64,000 nucleotides of DNA from Novosphingobium sp. 32-60-15 (GCF_002280675.1 NZ_NCEN01000005.1:62001-126000), one strand, 5' to 3'. Positions 36,289 through 45,910 are shown, numbered from the stretch's first letter. Made by a program: numbers and translations. Notes: generated by a model from the sequence alone, not told the origin.

Positions 36289-38775
36289 TTACGTGCGCAG
36301 CCGCTCAATCCCTTGCGCCAATGCGACGTAAAGTTTGCCCATGTCCGACGATAGCAGCGTGACCCCCAGGGCGTTACCGTCGCGTGTGGATAGCAATTGG
36401 CGCAACATCGCTTCAAAGTCATGGATGTAGCGATTCACATGCTCGCGGAATTCGCTCTCAGCCTCGTAATGGGCCTGCACGGACTTGGCTTCGGAGGTTT
36501 CAAGCAGGGATACGGCGCGGCGCGTAAATATTCCGCGATCCCCGCGCAAGTACGACGCCCAAGCCGTCTCTGACACATCTGCCGACAAGGCCTTGGCAAT
36601 ATCGATAGAGAAGGAGTTCAACGATTCTGTGATGAGCGCAGCACGGCGGGCAAAGTCGTTATCCACTTGCTCCTCAGCCCGTTCGCGCGCCCTGTTAACC
36701 CGCGCCTCCAGATTGCCGGCAAGTTCGTCGACCAAGGTCAATTGATCGCGCATCTGGATCGCCGTCTCGCGGCTTGCGGTCGAGGCAGCATCAATCGCCT
36801 GTTCAAGGCGTCCGACAAGTTCGGCAGCACGGCCTTGCAGAACGCGGTTGATCGCAGCGCTGCTTTCCTCGCCAAGCTTCGCTGCCAATGCCTCAATTTC
36901 TTCAGCCGTGGTGGTATGCAGGTCAGTGCCAGTCTTGCTCACCGCGTCTGACAGGCTGGCGATCGCGCCGTTGAGGCGCTGCTCGATTTGCTCGGATAGC
37001 GTCGTGCTATCCTGCTTTGCCTCGGCCAGAGCCGTCTGCGCATTGCGCAAAGCTTCGAGCGTTTCTGAAATTTCGGTGCGTACCCCGCCAACTGTATCTG
37101 ACAGCGCACGTCCACCATCACCGGCCTCGCGCAACGTGTCACGCAATGTGAATACGCGATTTTCCAAGCCTTTCAGCCCGGCCTCGGTGCTGCGCAATGC
37201 CTCTGGCATCTGGGTGCGGGTGTGATCGCTACTGGCCTGAATAATCTCAAGCAGACGTACCGCAGAATCGGTCAAGTCACCAATCTGGGCATCGCTTCCC
37301 GCCATCGCGCTCCGCATATCTAACAGCATCGCATTGATATCGGCGATGGACTTTTCAACCGTACCGACTGCTTTGTTGCCTTCCTCGCCCGTATTGCGAA
37401 GAACATCAGAGAAGGTATTGACCTTGTGACCGATTTCTTCACACGTCTGCGCAAGATGTGCGATGTCGGCGACTTGTTTGTTACGCTGCGCCTCAATGGT
37501 CTGGTCAACTTCAGCAAGCTTCGCAACCAATGCCTCGGCCGCATCAACGGCTGCCTGTTCCATCACTGCACGGCGCTTCGCAATGGCGCTGTCAATATTG
37601 CTGAGCCGTATATTGAGTGCCTCACCTTGTTCAACTGCAGCTGCTTCAATCGCTGCGCGCCGACGGGCGAGCTGGTCATCAAGGTTAAGCGCCTGATCAT
37701 CAAGCATTGCCGAAAGCGCATCAGCCGTTTCTTCAAACCGCGCCAAGCGATTGGCGGATTCAGCCAACAAGGCCTCATGATCCGCGCTCAATCGGGTCAA
37801 GGCTTCACGCAACGAAGCGGTATGTGCATTTGTCCGCTCATGCCATGCGGCAAGGGCTGCCTGCTCACTTTGGGCTATTGTAACAGTCTGCTCGGCGCTT
37901 TGTGCGGCCAGTGTCTCAAACCTGCCCTCTGCCACTTGGGCGAGTTCTTCACTTGCTTGAGCGAACTGATCAAGCGCGGACTGTACCCGTTCGCGCACGG
38001 CCATCACTTGGCGTTCACTGGCCAGTCCGAAATCATTAAGGCGTTGGAATCCCGACACCATTTCTTCAAGCTGCAAATGGGCCGTGCGTCCAGCGTTGCC
38101 AATGTTATTGGTCACATCCTTGGCTGAATTCGCAATTACCGGAAGCTGACTGCGGAGTTTCTCCATATTCTCCAGCGCGCTGGTTGAAACTTCGCCGATT
38201 TGATCAACCCTTTGCCGGTTGAGCGTGACCAACTCCTCCAACTTGTTGGCGCTACCCGACAAGCGATCCACCGCAATTCGGCCTAGTGATTCAAGATCGC
38301 GGCTTTGCGCAGCGATAAAATCGCGTGCCAGTGAGAGCTCAGTATTTACGGTGGTCAGCCGCCTTTCAAGCAGTGCCGATTCACGCGCCAACGAGAGTGA
38401 TACGTCAGCAAACCGGCCTGACTCGCGCTTGCTGGTGCGCATGGTGACCAATAACGTGATCAGAACGAGCAGCACGGGAACCGCCCATTGCGAAATCCAG
38501 AACACCCATTGCTGTGGGGAGTTAGCATCTCGACTTGGCAGGATCACCGCCCAAGCAAAGAACGCCGTCCAGGCAGCGACCGCGACGAACGCTAGTGCAG
38601 GGCAGATCCAACTAAGATCCCTGATGGGCGCGCTTTCGACGATTTCGTCGTCACTATTCCAAGATGCAGCCGAAAGCGTCGCGCCACCGTCAAAGACGGT
38701 TTCGCCAACAGCCTCAGCTTGGCTGGCGTCCTGTTCGGCGCCATCGATCGGAATTATCCGTGTTCCCCCGTTCAT
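36289..38775 (-). CDS. Large two-TM coiled-coil protein of unknown function
   Basis: 828-aa protein with a short acidic N-terminus and two membrane helices (about residues 57-80 and 90-112). A very long Ala/Glu/Gln/Arg-rich helical region with heptad character follows (about 115-690). A conserved-looking C-terminal segment closes the protein (AWASYLRGDRGIFTRRAVSL, HVNRYIHDFEAMLRQLLSTR, LLSSDMGKLYVALAQGIERL). No enzymatic motif is seen. The overall layout of two N-terminal TMs plus a giant cytoplasmic coiled coil recalls polarity factors such as Caulobacter TipN; this is architecture only. It is divergent from an HPt-like gene 72 bases away. Confidence 0.85.
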   Translation of the reverse strand: MNGGTRIIPIDGAEQDASQAEAVGETVFDGGATLSAASWNSDDEIVESAPIRDLSWICPALAFVAVAAWTAFFAWAVILPSRDANSPQQWVFWISQWAVPVLLVLITLLVTMRTSKRESGRFADVSLSLARESALLERRLTTVNTELSLARDFIAAQSRDLESLGRIAVDRLSGSANKLEELVTLNRQRVDQIGEVSTSALENMEKLRSQLPVIANSAKDVTNNIGNAGRTAHLQLEEMVSGFQRLNDFGLASERQVMAVRERVQSALDQFAQASEELAQVAEGRFETLAAQSAEQTVTIAQSEQAALAAWHERTNAHTASLREALTRLSADHEALLAESANRLARFEETADALSAMLDDQALNLDDQLARRRAAIEAAAVEQGEALNIRLSNIDSAIAKRRAVMEQAAVDAAEALVAKLAEVDQTIEAQRNKQVADIAHLAQTCEEIGHKVNTFSDVLRNTGEEGNKAVGTVEKSIADINAMLLDMRSAMAGSDAQIGDLTDSAVRLLEIIQASSDHTRTQMPEALRSTEAGLKGLENRVFTLRDTLREAGDGGRALSDTVGGVRTEISETLEALRNAQTALAEAKQDSTTLSEQIEQRLNGAIASLSDAVSKTGTDLHTTTAEEIEALAAKLGEESSAAINRVLQGRAAELVGRLEQAIDAASTASRETAIQMRDQLTLVDELAGNLEARVNRARERAEEQVDNDFARRAALITESLNSFSIDIAKALSADVSETAWASYLRGDRGIFTRRAVSLLETSEAKSVQAHYEAESEFREHVNRYIHDFEAMLRQLLSTRDGNALGVTLLSSDMGKLYVALAQGIERLRT

Positions 38776-38847
38776 GGTGTGAAGCTTATCACGAATTCAT
38801 CCAAGTTATAAACCCCGCCTTAACACTTTGGCCCGTAGCGCTTTCCT

Positions 38848-39153
38848 ATGGCCTACGAAGGTGGATCCTTAGACGCGAATTTGGCGGCCGCTGCGGGATA
38901 CGACCCGGAGCTTATCCGCGAACTTCGCGCAGCCTTCATCGAAAGCGCCGAACGGCAGATTGATCTTCTGGGACGGTCACGCTGTGACGGGAATTGGCAA
39001 GTGGCGGCCATGCGGCTCAAGGGGCTTGCAGCCAGCTTTCATGCCGATGGGCTGCTGGCACTCGCCGAAGAAGCACTCGAAACCGTACCGGGTGATCGGG
39101 CAATTTTGCGCCGCTTGCACCAGATGCTAGAAGATATGATAGTTACCCCCTGA
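38848..39153 (+). CDS. HPt-like protein lacking the phospho-histidine
   Basis: 101-aa helical protein with the pattern of a histidine phosphotransfer domain. WQVAAMRLKGLAASFHADGL aligns with the HPt core A-x-H-x-L-K-G-x-A/S, but the His position is M55. An FIESAERQIDLL helix precedes it and LRRLHQMLEDM closes the bundle. Loss of the phosphoacceptor suggests a docking or inhibitory role instead of phosphotransfer. It starts 72 bases from a divergent coiled-coil gene and precedes the 39245-42871 operon. Confidence 0.75.
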   Translation: MAYEGGSLDANLAAAAGYDPELIRELRAAFIESAERQIDLLGRSRCDGNWQVAAMRLKGLAASFHADGLLALAEEALETVPGDRAILRRLHQMLEDMIVTP

Positions 39154-39229
39154 TGCCGAACGGGCATTCTTCAAGTTAACGAGCCGCCGTGCTTGGCAGC
39201 AGGCGCGCCAGCCCCTACGATGCCTCTTC

Positions 39230-39247
39230 AGGAGGCAAAGCTCTTTG
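39230..39247 (+). promoter_or_regulatory. Ribosome site fixing a TTG start
   Basis: AGGAGG at 39230-39235, then nine bases, then TTG at 39245-39247. The strong Shine-Dalgarno sequence decides in favour of this unusual start codon for the following gene. Confidence 0.7.
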
Positions 39248-40510
39248 CGGGTCGCAGTTTTATCGTTGATGGAAGCCGCCGGCACTGATCCGCGCGCGCT
39301 GCGTGGATATCTGCCAATTGGCGGACGCTCGGTGCTGCGTCATCAAATCGGCTTTGCGCTGTCCTTGGGCTGCAAGCGCATCGTCGTAATGGCCGAAGGT
39401 CTCAGCGGCGAGCTCGTAGCATTGCAACACGTCGTCGAAGCTGGCCAAGCGCAATTCCACGTTGTGGCCACAGCCCGGGCATTGGTGCCCTTGATCCAGC
39501 CTGAAGACGACGTGTTTGTCCTTGGCGATGGCTTGCTGGCCATGCCTGATGCGCTGCGTGATCTGCTGGAAGCTGGCCCTGCGCTATTGACGTTGCCAGT
39601 CGAAACAGCGCTACCGCTGGGTTTCGAAAGGATCGACATCAACAACGCGTTTGCCGCGGCGATGCGTTTCCCGGGGCGCGTGGCTGCTGCGCTTGCCGAT
39701 TTGCCGCCCGAATGGAATGTCCAGTCGGCATTGCTGCGCCTTGCAATACAAGCACGGATAACGCTGCGTGCGGTGCCATCGGCATTGCTGGATGATGGGC
39801 GTTGGAGCATCGTTCGTGATGAAAGCGAAGCCCATCTGGTTGAGCGGCGCTGGCTTCGTTTGCATACTGCAAGTGCAGATTTTGGCGCAGGCTCATTGGG
39901 CAATACTGCGGCAATTGCGATTGTGCGCCAATTTGGCCCGGCTTTGCTTCACGCAGGAACGCGTCCCGCGCTTGTCGGGCTTGCCGCTGGATTGCTGGGA
40001 TTGCTTGGCGGGGGCCTTGGTTGGCTGGGCAATTACGCCACAGGGTTTGCGCTTCTGGCACTGTGCTGGTCGATTGAGCGGGTTGCAAGCTTGCTCGGAC
40101 AGGTCGAGCGTGATTCGTTGCTGGCTTCGGGACTAGCGCGGCGCAGCGTTGACGTATTTCACGGGCTCATTGATGCAGGCTTTGTCGCTTTGGCCACTTG
40201 GCGCAGTGAACTGCCGTCGTCACCTTTGGGCCTACGTGCGTTTGCGCCGATCTTGCTCATTATTGCGCTGCGTCTTTTGCCGGTAGCTTTGCCTCAGGAA
40301 CGTTGGGTTCATTGGTTTGAAGATCGATTGACAATCGGTTTATGCCTGGCTCTTGCCAGTTTGTTTTTGCCATTCGACGTGACGATTGGCCTTGCGGTGA
40401 TTGCGTTGATTGGCGCGTGTTTGCTGGCATTGAAAGTTCGCCAGAATGAAAGTGGAAATCGTCCATCGTCAAAGGGTTCGCCTAACCCGCAGTTAACCAG
40501 TCGGAGTTAA
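39245..40510 (+). CDS. Nucleotidyltransferase-like membrane protein, unknown function
   Basis: 421-aa protein with a TTG start supported by AGGAGG. The first ~220 residues resemble a MobA/GlmU-like nucleotidyltransferase fold (YLPIGGRSVLRHQIGFALSL, DDVFVLGDGLLAMPDALRDL), but the usual GGxGTR loop is replaced by LMEAAGTDPRALRG. The C-terminal half is a membrane domain of about five or six helices. The order recalls bifunctional inositol-phosphate cytidylyltransferase/CDP-alcohol transferase proteins, yet the CDP-alcohol motif DGx2ARx8Gx3Dx3D is not intact (IERVASLLGQVER, VDVFHGLID). Possibly a degenerate enzyme; function unknown. Confidence 0.7.
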   Translation: MRVAVLSLMEAAGTDPRALRGYLPIGGRSVLRHQIGFALSLGCKRIVVMAEGLSGELVALQHVVEAGQAQFHVVATARALVPLIQPEDDVFVLGDGLLAMPDALRDLLEAGPALLTLPVETALPLGFERIDINNAFAAAMRFPGRVAAALADLPPEWNVQSALLRLAIQARITLRAVPSALLDDGRWSIVRDESEAHLVERRWLRLHTASADFGAGSLGNTAAIAIVRQFGPALLHAGTRPALVGLAAGLLGLLGGGLGWLGNYATGFALLALCWSIERVASLLGQVERDSLLASGLARRSVDVFHGLIDAGFVALATWRSELPSSPLGLRAFAPILLIIALRLLPVALPQERWVHWFEDRLTIGLCLALASLFLPFDVTIGLAVIALIGACLLALKVRQNESGNRPSSKGSPNPQLTSRS

Positions 40511-40519
40511 AGGTTGCGC

Positions 40520-41488
40520 ATGGCATTGACCGCAACCACCGGTATCGACCCCGGCGCAATTGAGACGTTGCTGAAAGACGACTTGTTCCATGCGGATCAG
40601 GTCATTGTTCACATGGGCCCGATCCTGCGCCATTTGCTGCGCAATGACGACAGCTCGATTTTCAGCGACGAAGTTATTGCGCGGGTTCGCGGTATGTTGG
40701 CAGACATCGCACGGCAGTTAATCCAGGCATTGGGCGAAGCGGCCGGACACAGCGATGCAGCAGCTTGGGCGCGCGAAGCAGGCCCCGGCATGGTTGATAT
40801 TCTGGCGGGCCATCAAGCATTGCTCAATCATCTGCATATGCTTGCCGTGGAGTGGCAGCTTGCCGAAAAGTTGCAAAGCAGGCTTGGCATAGATCCGGTA
40901 CTAACGCCGCTGCTGCAAGACATTATCGCTTCGCCTGACCATGATCTGGCTGCGCGGGGCATGAATTTGTTGGCAGCGCAGGCACGGTTCGGGCAGGCAA
41001 TCCGCCGTATGCAGCTTCCGCTGACCGAATTGCCGGACGATCTTCACCATATCGCGATCCTGACAATGCACGGTTACGTCGCGGATGATCCATCGGGCGT
41101 CGCTGCGGCGGAATTGGCCGAAGTGATGCAGCGTAAATTGCGGAGCGAAACAGCGTCCCGCCTAGATCTTTTAGCTTATGCGATTTCCGCAACAGGGGCA
41201 AAACCCACCGCCACATTATCACTGCAAAATGCAGGCGTTGCGCTTTTCCTGACTGCATTGAGTCTGGGTACCGGTCTTCCGCGCGAGACTGCGATCATGT
41301 CCACAACCGAAAGCCAGATGCCCCGCCTTGCGCTGTCTTTGGCTGGGGCCGGGTTGGGCAAAGATGGTCTGACCGAAACCTTCAATGCGCTTCACCCTGA
41401 TATCACCTTGCCCGATGGTTTGGCCCAGTTGCACCCGGATCGCGCGCTGGCACTGCTTGCGTCCGCGCATTACAGTGACGGTGTCTGA
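40520..41488 (+). CDS. DUF2336 domain-containing protein
   Basis: 322-aa soluble all-helical protein of the alphaproteobacterial DUF2336 type, with HEAT-like repeated helices (LFHADQVIVHMGPILRHLLR, ILTMHGYVADDPSGVAAAEL). There is no catalytic motif. The ATG at 40520 follows AAAGG. It sits 9 bases after the preceding gene and 18 bases before the kinase-like gene, so it is inside the operon. Family function is unknown; helical repeats suggest protein binding. Confidence 0.75.
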   Translation: MALTATTGIDPGAIETLLKDDLFHADQVIVHMGPILRHLLRNDDSSIFSDEVIARVRGMLADIARQLIQALGEAAGHSDAAAWAREAGPGMVDILAGHQALLNHLHMLAVEWQLAEKLQSRLGIDPVLTPLLQDIIASPDHDLAARGMNLLAAQARFGQAIRRMQLPLTELPDDLHHIAILTMHGYVADDPSGVAAAELAEVMQRKLRSETASRLDLLAYAISATGAKPTATLSLQNAGVALFLTALSLGTGLPRETAIMSTTESQMPRLALSLAGAGLGKDGLTETFNALHPDITLPDGLAQLHPDRALALLASAHYSDGV

Positions 41489-41506
41489 TATGTTGGCGCA
41501 ATTGAA

Positions 41507-42871
41507 ATGACTGCTGCTGGGCCAATCCGCGCACGCTGTGATGGGGCTGATCGCCTGATTGAAGCGGATGAAACACTTGCGGCTTTGCAAGTGCGCCTGG
41601 GTGGAAGCTTTCCCGGAACCCTTGCCCTACCCGGCCTATTCGCATTGGTTCGCAAAGCGCGCACAGCCGGCGTGGCATTGTCGGCATTGCTTACGCTGGA
41701 AGATGATCGGCAACCCGTGTCATTCCGCGTGATGGCAACGCCATCAGACGATGGCACCACCATCGAAATAACCGAATGGAAGCTTGCCGCCGACGCGTGG
41801 AAGGCGGACGAGAACGGCGCCGCCGAGGCCTTGTTGCGCCAACTCGCTGAGGCACACGTCGTGCTTGATGCGGAACAGCGCGTCATCTCCGGCACGGTGG
41901 ACGCCAGCGATCTGGCGAATTTCAGCAAAGCGCTACGCCAGGGATTTGGCCGCTATTGGACAGATTTGGTCAACCTGCGTGGCAATTCCCATCTCCAGCC
42001 GCTCCATTGGCGGTTGCTGGACGATGCTGAACTTGATCTTCCCGGTTCCACCCGCAATTGGCGCGCGCGTTTGCTACCGCTGCGTTCAGGAGGCTTTGAA
42101 CTTCTGCTTGTTGCAGAAACAGTCATTGGAGCCGGTATTGCAGAAAATGCAGGGCCGCTCAAACTACCCGATTTCAAAGGTTTGCTTGGCCGCAATCTGG
42201 CTCCGGCGCTGCGTCAACCGATCAATCGCATTGTCGCCAATGCCGAAACGATCCGGACGCGCCTCGCCGGGCCACTGGCAGATCAATATGCCAACTATGC
42301 TGGCGATATTGCCGAAGCAGGGCGGCACTTGCTGGGGTTGGTCGAGGACCTTTCCGATCTTGAAACGGTCGAAGACGCCGATTTTGCCCCGTCTCTTGAT
42401 CAAATTGATCTGGCGGATTGTGCACGCCGTGCAGCAGGGATCCTTGGCGTGCGTGCGCAAGAGCGCTCCATCATAATTGTGACACCACCGGCAGACCAAC
42501 GTGCTCCGGCAATTGGTGAATTCCGCCGGATATTGCAGATTTTGTTGAACCTGATCGGCAACGCCATCCGCTACACCCCCGGACACACCACTGTTACCAT
42601 TGCTGTGGGTAGTGAAGGCCAATCGTCATGGCTGGCAGTCACTGATGAGGGTCCGGGACTGAATGCCGAACAATCGGCCAAAGTTTTCGAGAAGTTTGAA
42701 AGACTGGGCCGCAGTGGCGATGGTGGCAGCGGCCTTGGCCTCTATATCTCGCGCAAACTTGCACGGGCCATGGGCGGGGAATTGATTGCAACCGCTGCAG
42801 AAAATGGCGGTGCACGCTTTATACTCAGCCTGCCTTCTGCTCAAATAGATGCAACGACCGGAGCGGCCTGA
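41507..42871 (+). CDS. Histidine-kinase-like protein with Pro at the phospho-His position
   Basis: 454-aa cytoplasmic protein with no membrane helix. The first ~220 residues are a PAS-like sensor region without a clear name. The H-box equivalent LAPALRQPINRIVANAETI aligns with the HELRTPLNAI signature, with P233 where His should be. The C-terminal HATPase_c domain is intact: N-box LIGNAIRYTPGH, G1 DEGPGL, F-box FEKFERL, G2 GGSGLGLYISRKLA. It should bind ATP but cannot autophosphorylate on the usual residue. Caulobacter DivL (Tyr instead of His) is a known precedent for such pseudo-kinases. Confidence 0.85.
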   Translation: MTAAGPIRARCDGADRLIEADETLAALQVRLGGSFPGTLALPGLFALVRKARTAGVALSALLTLEDDRQPVSFRVMATPSDDGTTIEITEWKLAADAWKADENGAAEALLRQLAEAHVVLDAEQRVISGTVDASDLANFSKALRQGFGRYWTDLVNLRGNSHLQPLHWRLLDDAELDLPGSTRNWRARLLPLRSGGFELLLVAETVIGAGIAENAGPLKLPDFKGLLGRNLAPALRQPINRIVANAETIRTRLAGPLADQYANYAGDIAEAGRHLLGLVEDLSDLETVEDADFAPSLDQIDLADCARRAAGILGVRAQERSIIIVTPPADQRAPAIGEFRRILQILLNLIGNAIRYTPGHTTVTIAVGSEGQSSWLAVTDEGPGLNAEQSAKVFEKFERLGRSGDGGSGLGLYISRKLARAMGGELIATAAENGGARFILSLPSAQIDATTGAA

Positions 42872-43063
42872 CTAGCGCCGTTTTCCTGCGCGCCACAGCG
42901 CAAAAATGCCCAGAACCATCAGGCCAGCGCCAATGTAGGCCCACTGGCTTTGTGCCAGCATGAAACTGGATGCAGGCCACAAGATCAATCCAGTTCCCTG
43001 TCCGATCCACAGAGCACCAATAATTATGGCGGCGATGCCGAACACCTTGAGAAGCTTCGCCAT
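42872..43063 (-). CDS. Small two-helix membrane protein
   Basis: 63-aa hypothetical protein with two hydrophobic stretches (VFGIAAIIIGALWIGQGTGL and WAYIGAGLMVLGIFALW) and a basic C-terminus (RAGKRR). Its stop directly abuts the convergent kinase-like gene, and it starts 23 bases downstream of the gltA stop on the same strand, so it may be a tail gene of gltA transcription. Function unknown. Confidence 0.7.
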   Translation of the reverse strand: MAKLLKVFGIAAIIIGALWIGQGTGLILWPASSFMLAQSQWAYIGAGLMVLGIFALWRAGKRR

Positions 43064-43086
43064 CGCCGCCAGTCCTTATCAGTCTA

Positions 43087-44373
43087 TCAGCGTTCGCTTA
43101 CGGGCACATAGTCACGGGCAGTGGGGCCAGTGTAAAGCTGGCGCGGACGACCGATCTTCTGGCCTGGGTCAGAGATCATTTCATTCCATTGCGCCACCCA
43201 GCCGACTGTCCGGGCAAGCGCGAACAGCACTGTGAACATCGTTGTCGGGAAGCCGATCGCCGACAAAATGATGCCCGAATAGAAATCGACGTTCGGGAAC
43301 AGCTTCTTTTCAGCAAAGTAGGGATCGCTGAGCGCGATTTCCTCAAGGCGGAGTGCGGTTTCGAACAGCGGATCCTGCACATTAAGCGCCGCAAACACTT
43401 CGCGGACAGTCGTCTGCATCACGGTCGCGCGCGGATCGTAGTTCTTGTAAACGCGGTGGCCAAAGCCCATCAGACGGAACGGATCGTTCTTGTCCTTGGC
43501 GCGATCAATGTAATGCTGAATGCGATCAGGCGTGCCGATTTCCTTCAGCATGTTGAGCGCAGCTTCGTTCGCACCACCATGGGCAGGGCCCCACAGGCAG
43601 GCAATGCCCGCTGCGATGCAAGCAAACGGGTTTGCACCCGAAGAACCCGCCAAACGCACGGTCGAGGTCGACGCGTTCTGTTCGTGATCGGCGTGAAGCG
43701 TAAAGATGCGGTCCATCGCCTTTTCAACGGCGGGGATCACTTCATATTCTTCTGCCGGCACGCCGAAGGTCATTTTCAGGAAGTTGCCGGTGTAAGACAG
43801 CTTGTTGTCCGGATAGACGAAAGGCTGGCCGACCGAATACTTGTAAGCCATTGCCGCAATCGTCGGCATCTTGGCGATCAGACGGTGCGAGCTGATCTTG
43901 CGATGCGTGGGGTCAGCAATGTCGGTGCTGTCATGATAGAACGCCGAAAGCGCACCAACTACGCCGCACATGATCGCCATGGGATGTGCGTCACGGCGGA
44001 ATCCGCGATAGAACGTGGCAAGCTGTTCATGCAGCATCGTGTGGCGTGTGATCGTGCGGCTGAAATCGGCCAATTCCTGCGCGCTCGGCAATTCGCCATT
44101 CAGCAGCAAGTAGCTGACTTCCATAAAGGAAGAATGTTCGGCCAGTTGTCCGATCGGATAACCGCGGTGAAGCAGAACCCCTTCATCACCGTCAATGTAC
44201 GTGATCGCAGAATCGCAGCTTGCCGTTGAGGTGAAGCCCGGATCGTAAGTGAACATACCCGTCTGGGCATAGAGCTTGCGGATGTCGATCACATCAGGAC
44301 CGATCGTTCCGCTGCTTACGGGCATTTCGATGGTCTTGCCGCCAGCGGTCATAGAAGCCTGGTTAACGCTCAC
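43087..44373 (-). CDS. gltA: Citrate synthase
   Basis: 428-aa type II (hexameric) citrate synthase catalysing acetyl-CoA + oxaloacetate to citrate. Typical segments are [35 protein letters not shown] [15 protein letters not shown], active-site His regions ([32 protein letters not shown]) and [13 protein letters not shown]. The GTG at 44373 is chosen because AGGAGG lies 8 bases upstream of it; an ATG 21 bases further upstream would place the ribosome site inside the gene. The length matches E. coli GltA. Confidence 0.96.
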   Translation of the reverse strand: MSVNQASMTAGGKTIEMPVSSGTIGPDVIDIRKLYAQTGMFTYDPGFTSTASCDSAITYIDGDEGVLLHRGYPIGQLAEHSSFMEVSYLLLNGELPSAQELADFSRTITRHTMLHEQLATFYRGFRRDAHPMAIMCGVVGALSAFYHDSTDIADPTHRKISSHRLIAKMPTIAAMAYKYSVGQPFVYPDNKLSYTGNFLKMTFGVPAEEYEVIPAVEKAMDRIFTLHADHEQNASTSTVRLAGSSGANPFACIAAGIACLWGPAHGGANEAALNMLKEIGTPDRIQHYIDRAKDKNDPFRLMGFGHRVYKNYDPRATVMQTTVREVFAALNVQDPLFETALRLEEIALSDPYFAEKKLFPNVDFYSGIILSAIGFPTTMFTVLFALARTVGWVAQWNEMISDPGQKIGRPRQLYTGPTARDYVPVSER

Positions 44374-44417
44374 GCCTTTGCCCTCCTGTTCCATTTCATT
44401 TCAATACCCTGCGCCGG

Positions 44418-45881
44418 TCAAGCAGCTTGATCGCGAATGCGCGCCAGCGACTCGTCTTTGCCGAGCAGTGCCAATACGTCGAAAATTCCCGGTGAGGTAG
44501 TCTGTCCCGTCAAGCTTGCGCGCAACGGTTGGGCAATCTTGCCCAGACCTATCCCTAACTCCTCAGCCATTTGTTTCACCGTGGCCTCGAGGCTTTCGGT
44601 TGTCCAGCCGTTTTCAGCGTCAAGCACTGTTGTGATTTTGCTTAACAGTGTCCGCGCTTCATCGGTCAAAAGTGCCGCGGCCTTTTCAACCATGGGCAGG
44701 GGGCGCTGCGCAAACAGGAACACGGCACCTTGCGCCAATTCGTTAAGGTCCGCCGCCCGAACTTTCAGCACTGGCATGGCCCGTGTCAGCAATTCAAGCC
44801 CGCTATTTGCCTCGAAGGCCGGAGCGAGTGCAGGCAGGCGTTCAGCAACCAGTGCAGCAAGCCGCGCATCATCAGCCTCGCGGATATAATGCCCGTTCAG
44901 GTTCAATAACTTCTTCAGATCAAACCGTGATGCGCCTTTGTTCACATCGACAATATCGAACCATTCAACCGCCTGATCGCGGCTGATGATTTCTTCATCG
45001 CCATGGCCCCAGCCGAGCCGTAGCAGGTAATTGAATACAGCTTCTGGCAACAGGCCCATCTCATCGCGATAAGCATCAACTCCCAGAGCGCCATGGCGTT
45101 TGGAAAGCTTGGCTCCGTCTGCTCCGTGGATCAGCGGAATGTGGGCATATACCGGGTCCGGCCACGTGCCATCGATGCTGTTCATGCCGCGAATGACCAC
45201 CAACTGGCGGAAAGCGTTGTTGATGTGATCATCACCACGGATCACGTGCGTCACGCCCATGTCGTGATCGTCAACCACTACCGCCAACATATACGTGGGC
45301 GTGCCGTCAGATCGCAGCACGATGAAATCATCAAGTTCGCTATTTTGAACCGTGATCGATCCTTGGACCTGATCGGCGATGACCGTTTCACCCTCGCGCG
45401 GTGATTTCATCCGCACGACAAAAGCCGCGCCATCGGGCCACTGGTCAGGTGTCGCATCCCGCCATTCGCTGTCGATGCGGAACGGGCGCCTTTCGGCTTG
45501 CGCTTGATCGCGCCGCGCCGCCAGTTCCTCCTGCGTCAGATAGCAGCGATAGGCATGGCCTGCTTCAAGCAACTGGTGCGCCACTTGCGCGTGTCGTTCA
45601 GACCGTGAGAACTGGAATACCGGCGGCTCATCTCCACCAAGCCCCAGCCATTCCAGCCCGTCAAAAATCGCATCAATCGCAGCGTCGGTAGACCGCGCGC
45701 GATCCGTATCTTCAACCCGCAAAAGGTATGTGCCGCCATGATGGCGGGCATAAAGCCAGTTGAACAGCGCAGTTCGCGCACCGCCAATGTGGAGATAGCC
45801 GGTGGGCGAGGGCGCAAAACGCGTCACCACCCCGCCATTGGGGCGTAATCCTGCAGAAATGGTGTCAGTGGCGCTTGCCAT
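44418..45881 (-). CDS. gltX: Glutamyl-tRNA synthetase
   Basis: 487-aa class I synthetase charging tRNA-Glu. The HIGH motif appears as [20 protein letters not shown], the KMSKS loop as [13 protein letters not shown], with [15 protein letters not shown] between. The anticodon-binding C-terminal domain is complete. It is divergent from comEC with only 29 bases between starts. It lies upstream of gltA on the same strand with a 44-base gap. Confidence 0.96.
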   Translation of the reverse strand: MASATDTISAGLRPNGGVVTRFAPSPTGYLHIGGARTALFNWLYARHHGGTYLLRVEDTDRARSTDAAIDAIFDGLEWLGLGGDEPPVFQFSRSERHAQVAHQLLEAGHAYRCYLTQEELAARRDQAQAERRPFRIDSEWRDATPDQWPDGAAFVVRMKSPREGETVIADQVQGSITVQNSELDDFIVLRSDGTPTYMLAVVVDDHDMGVTHVIRGDDHINNAFRQLVVIRGMNSIDGTWPDPVYAHIPLIHGADGAKLSKRHGALGVDAYRDEMGLLPEAVFNYLLRLGWGHGDEEIISRDQAVEWFDIVDVNKGASRFDLKKLLNLNGHYIREADDARLAALVAERLPALAPAFEANSGLELLTRAMPVLKVRAADLNELAQGAVFLFAQRPLPMVEKAAALLTDEARTLLSKITTVLDAENGWTTESLEATVKQMAEELGIGLGKIAQPLRASLTGQTTSPGIFDVLALLGKDESLARIRDQAA

Positions 45882-45910
45882 TGGCCGCGCTTTCCTTCCC
45901 TTTAAAACTC

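Noticed and set aside
43189..44229. 346-codon frame opposite gltA
   Set aside because: Opposite conserved citrate synthase; His/Arg-rich shadow.
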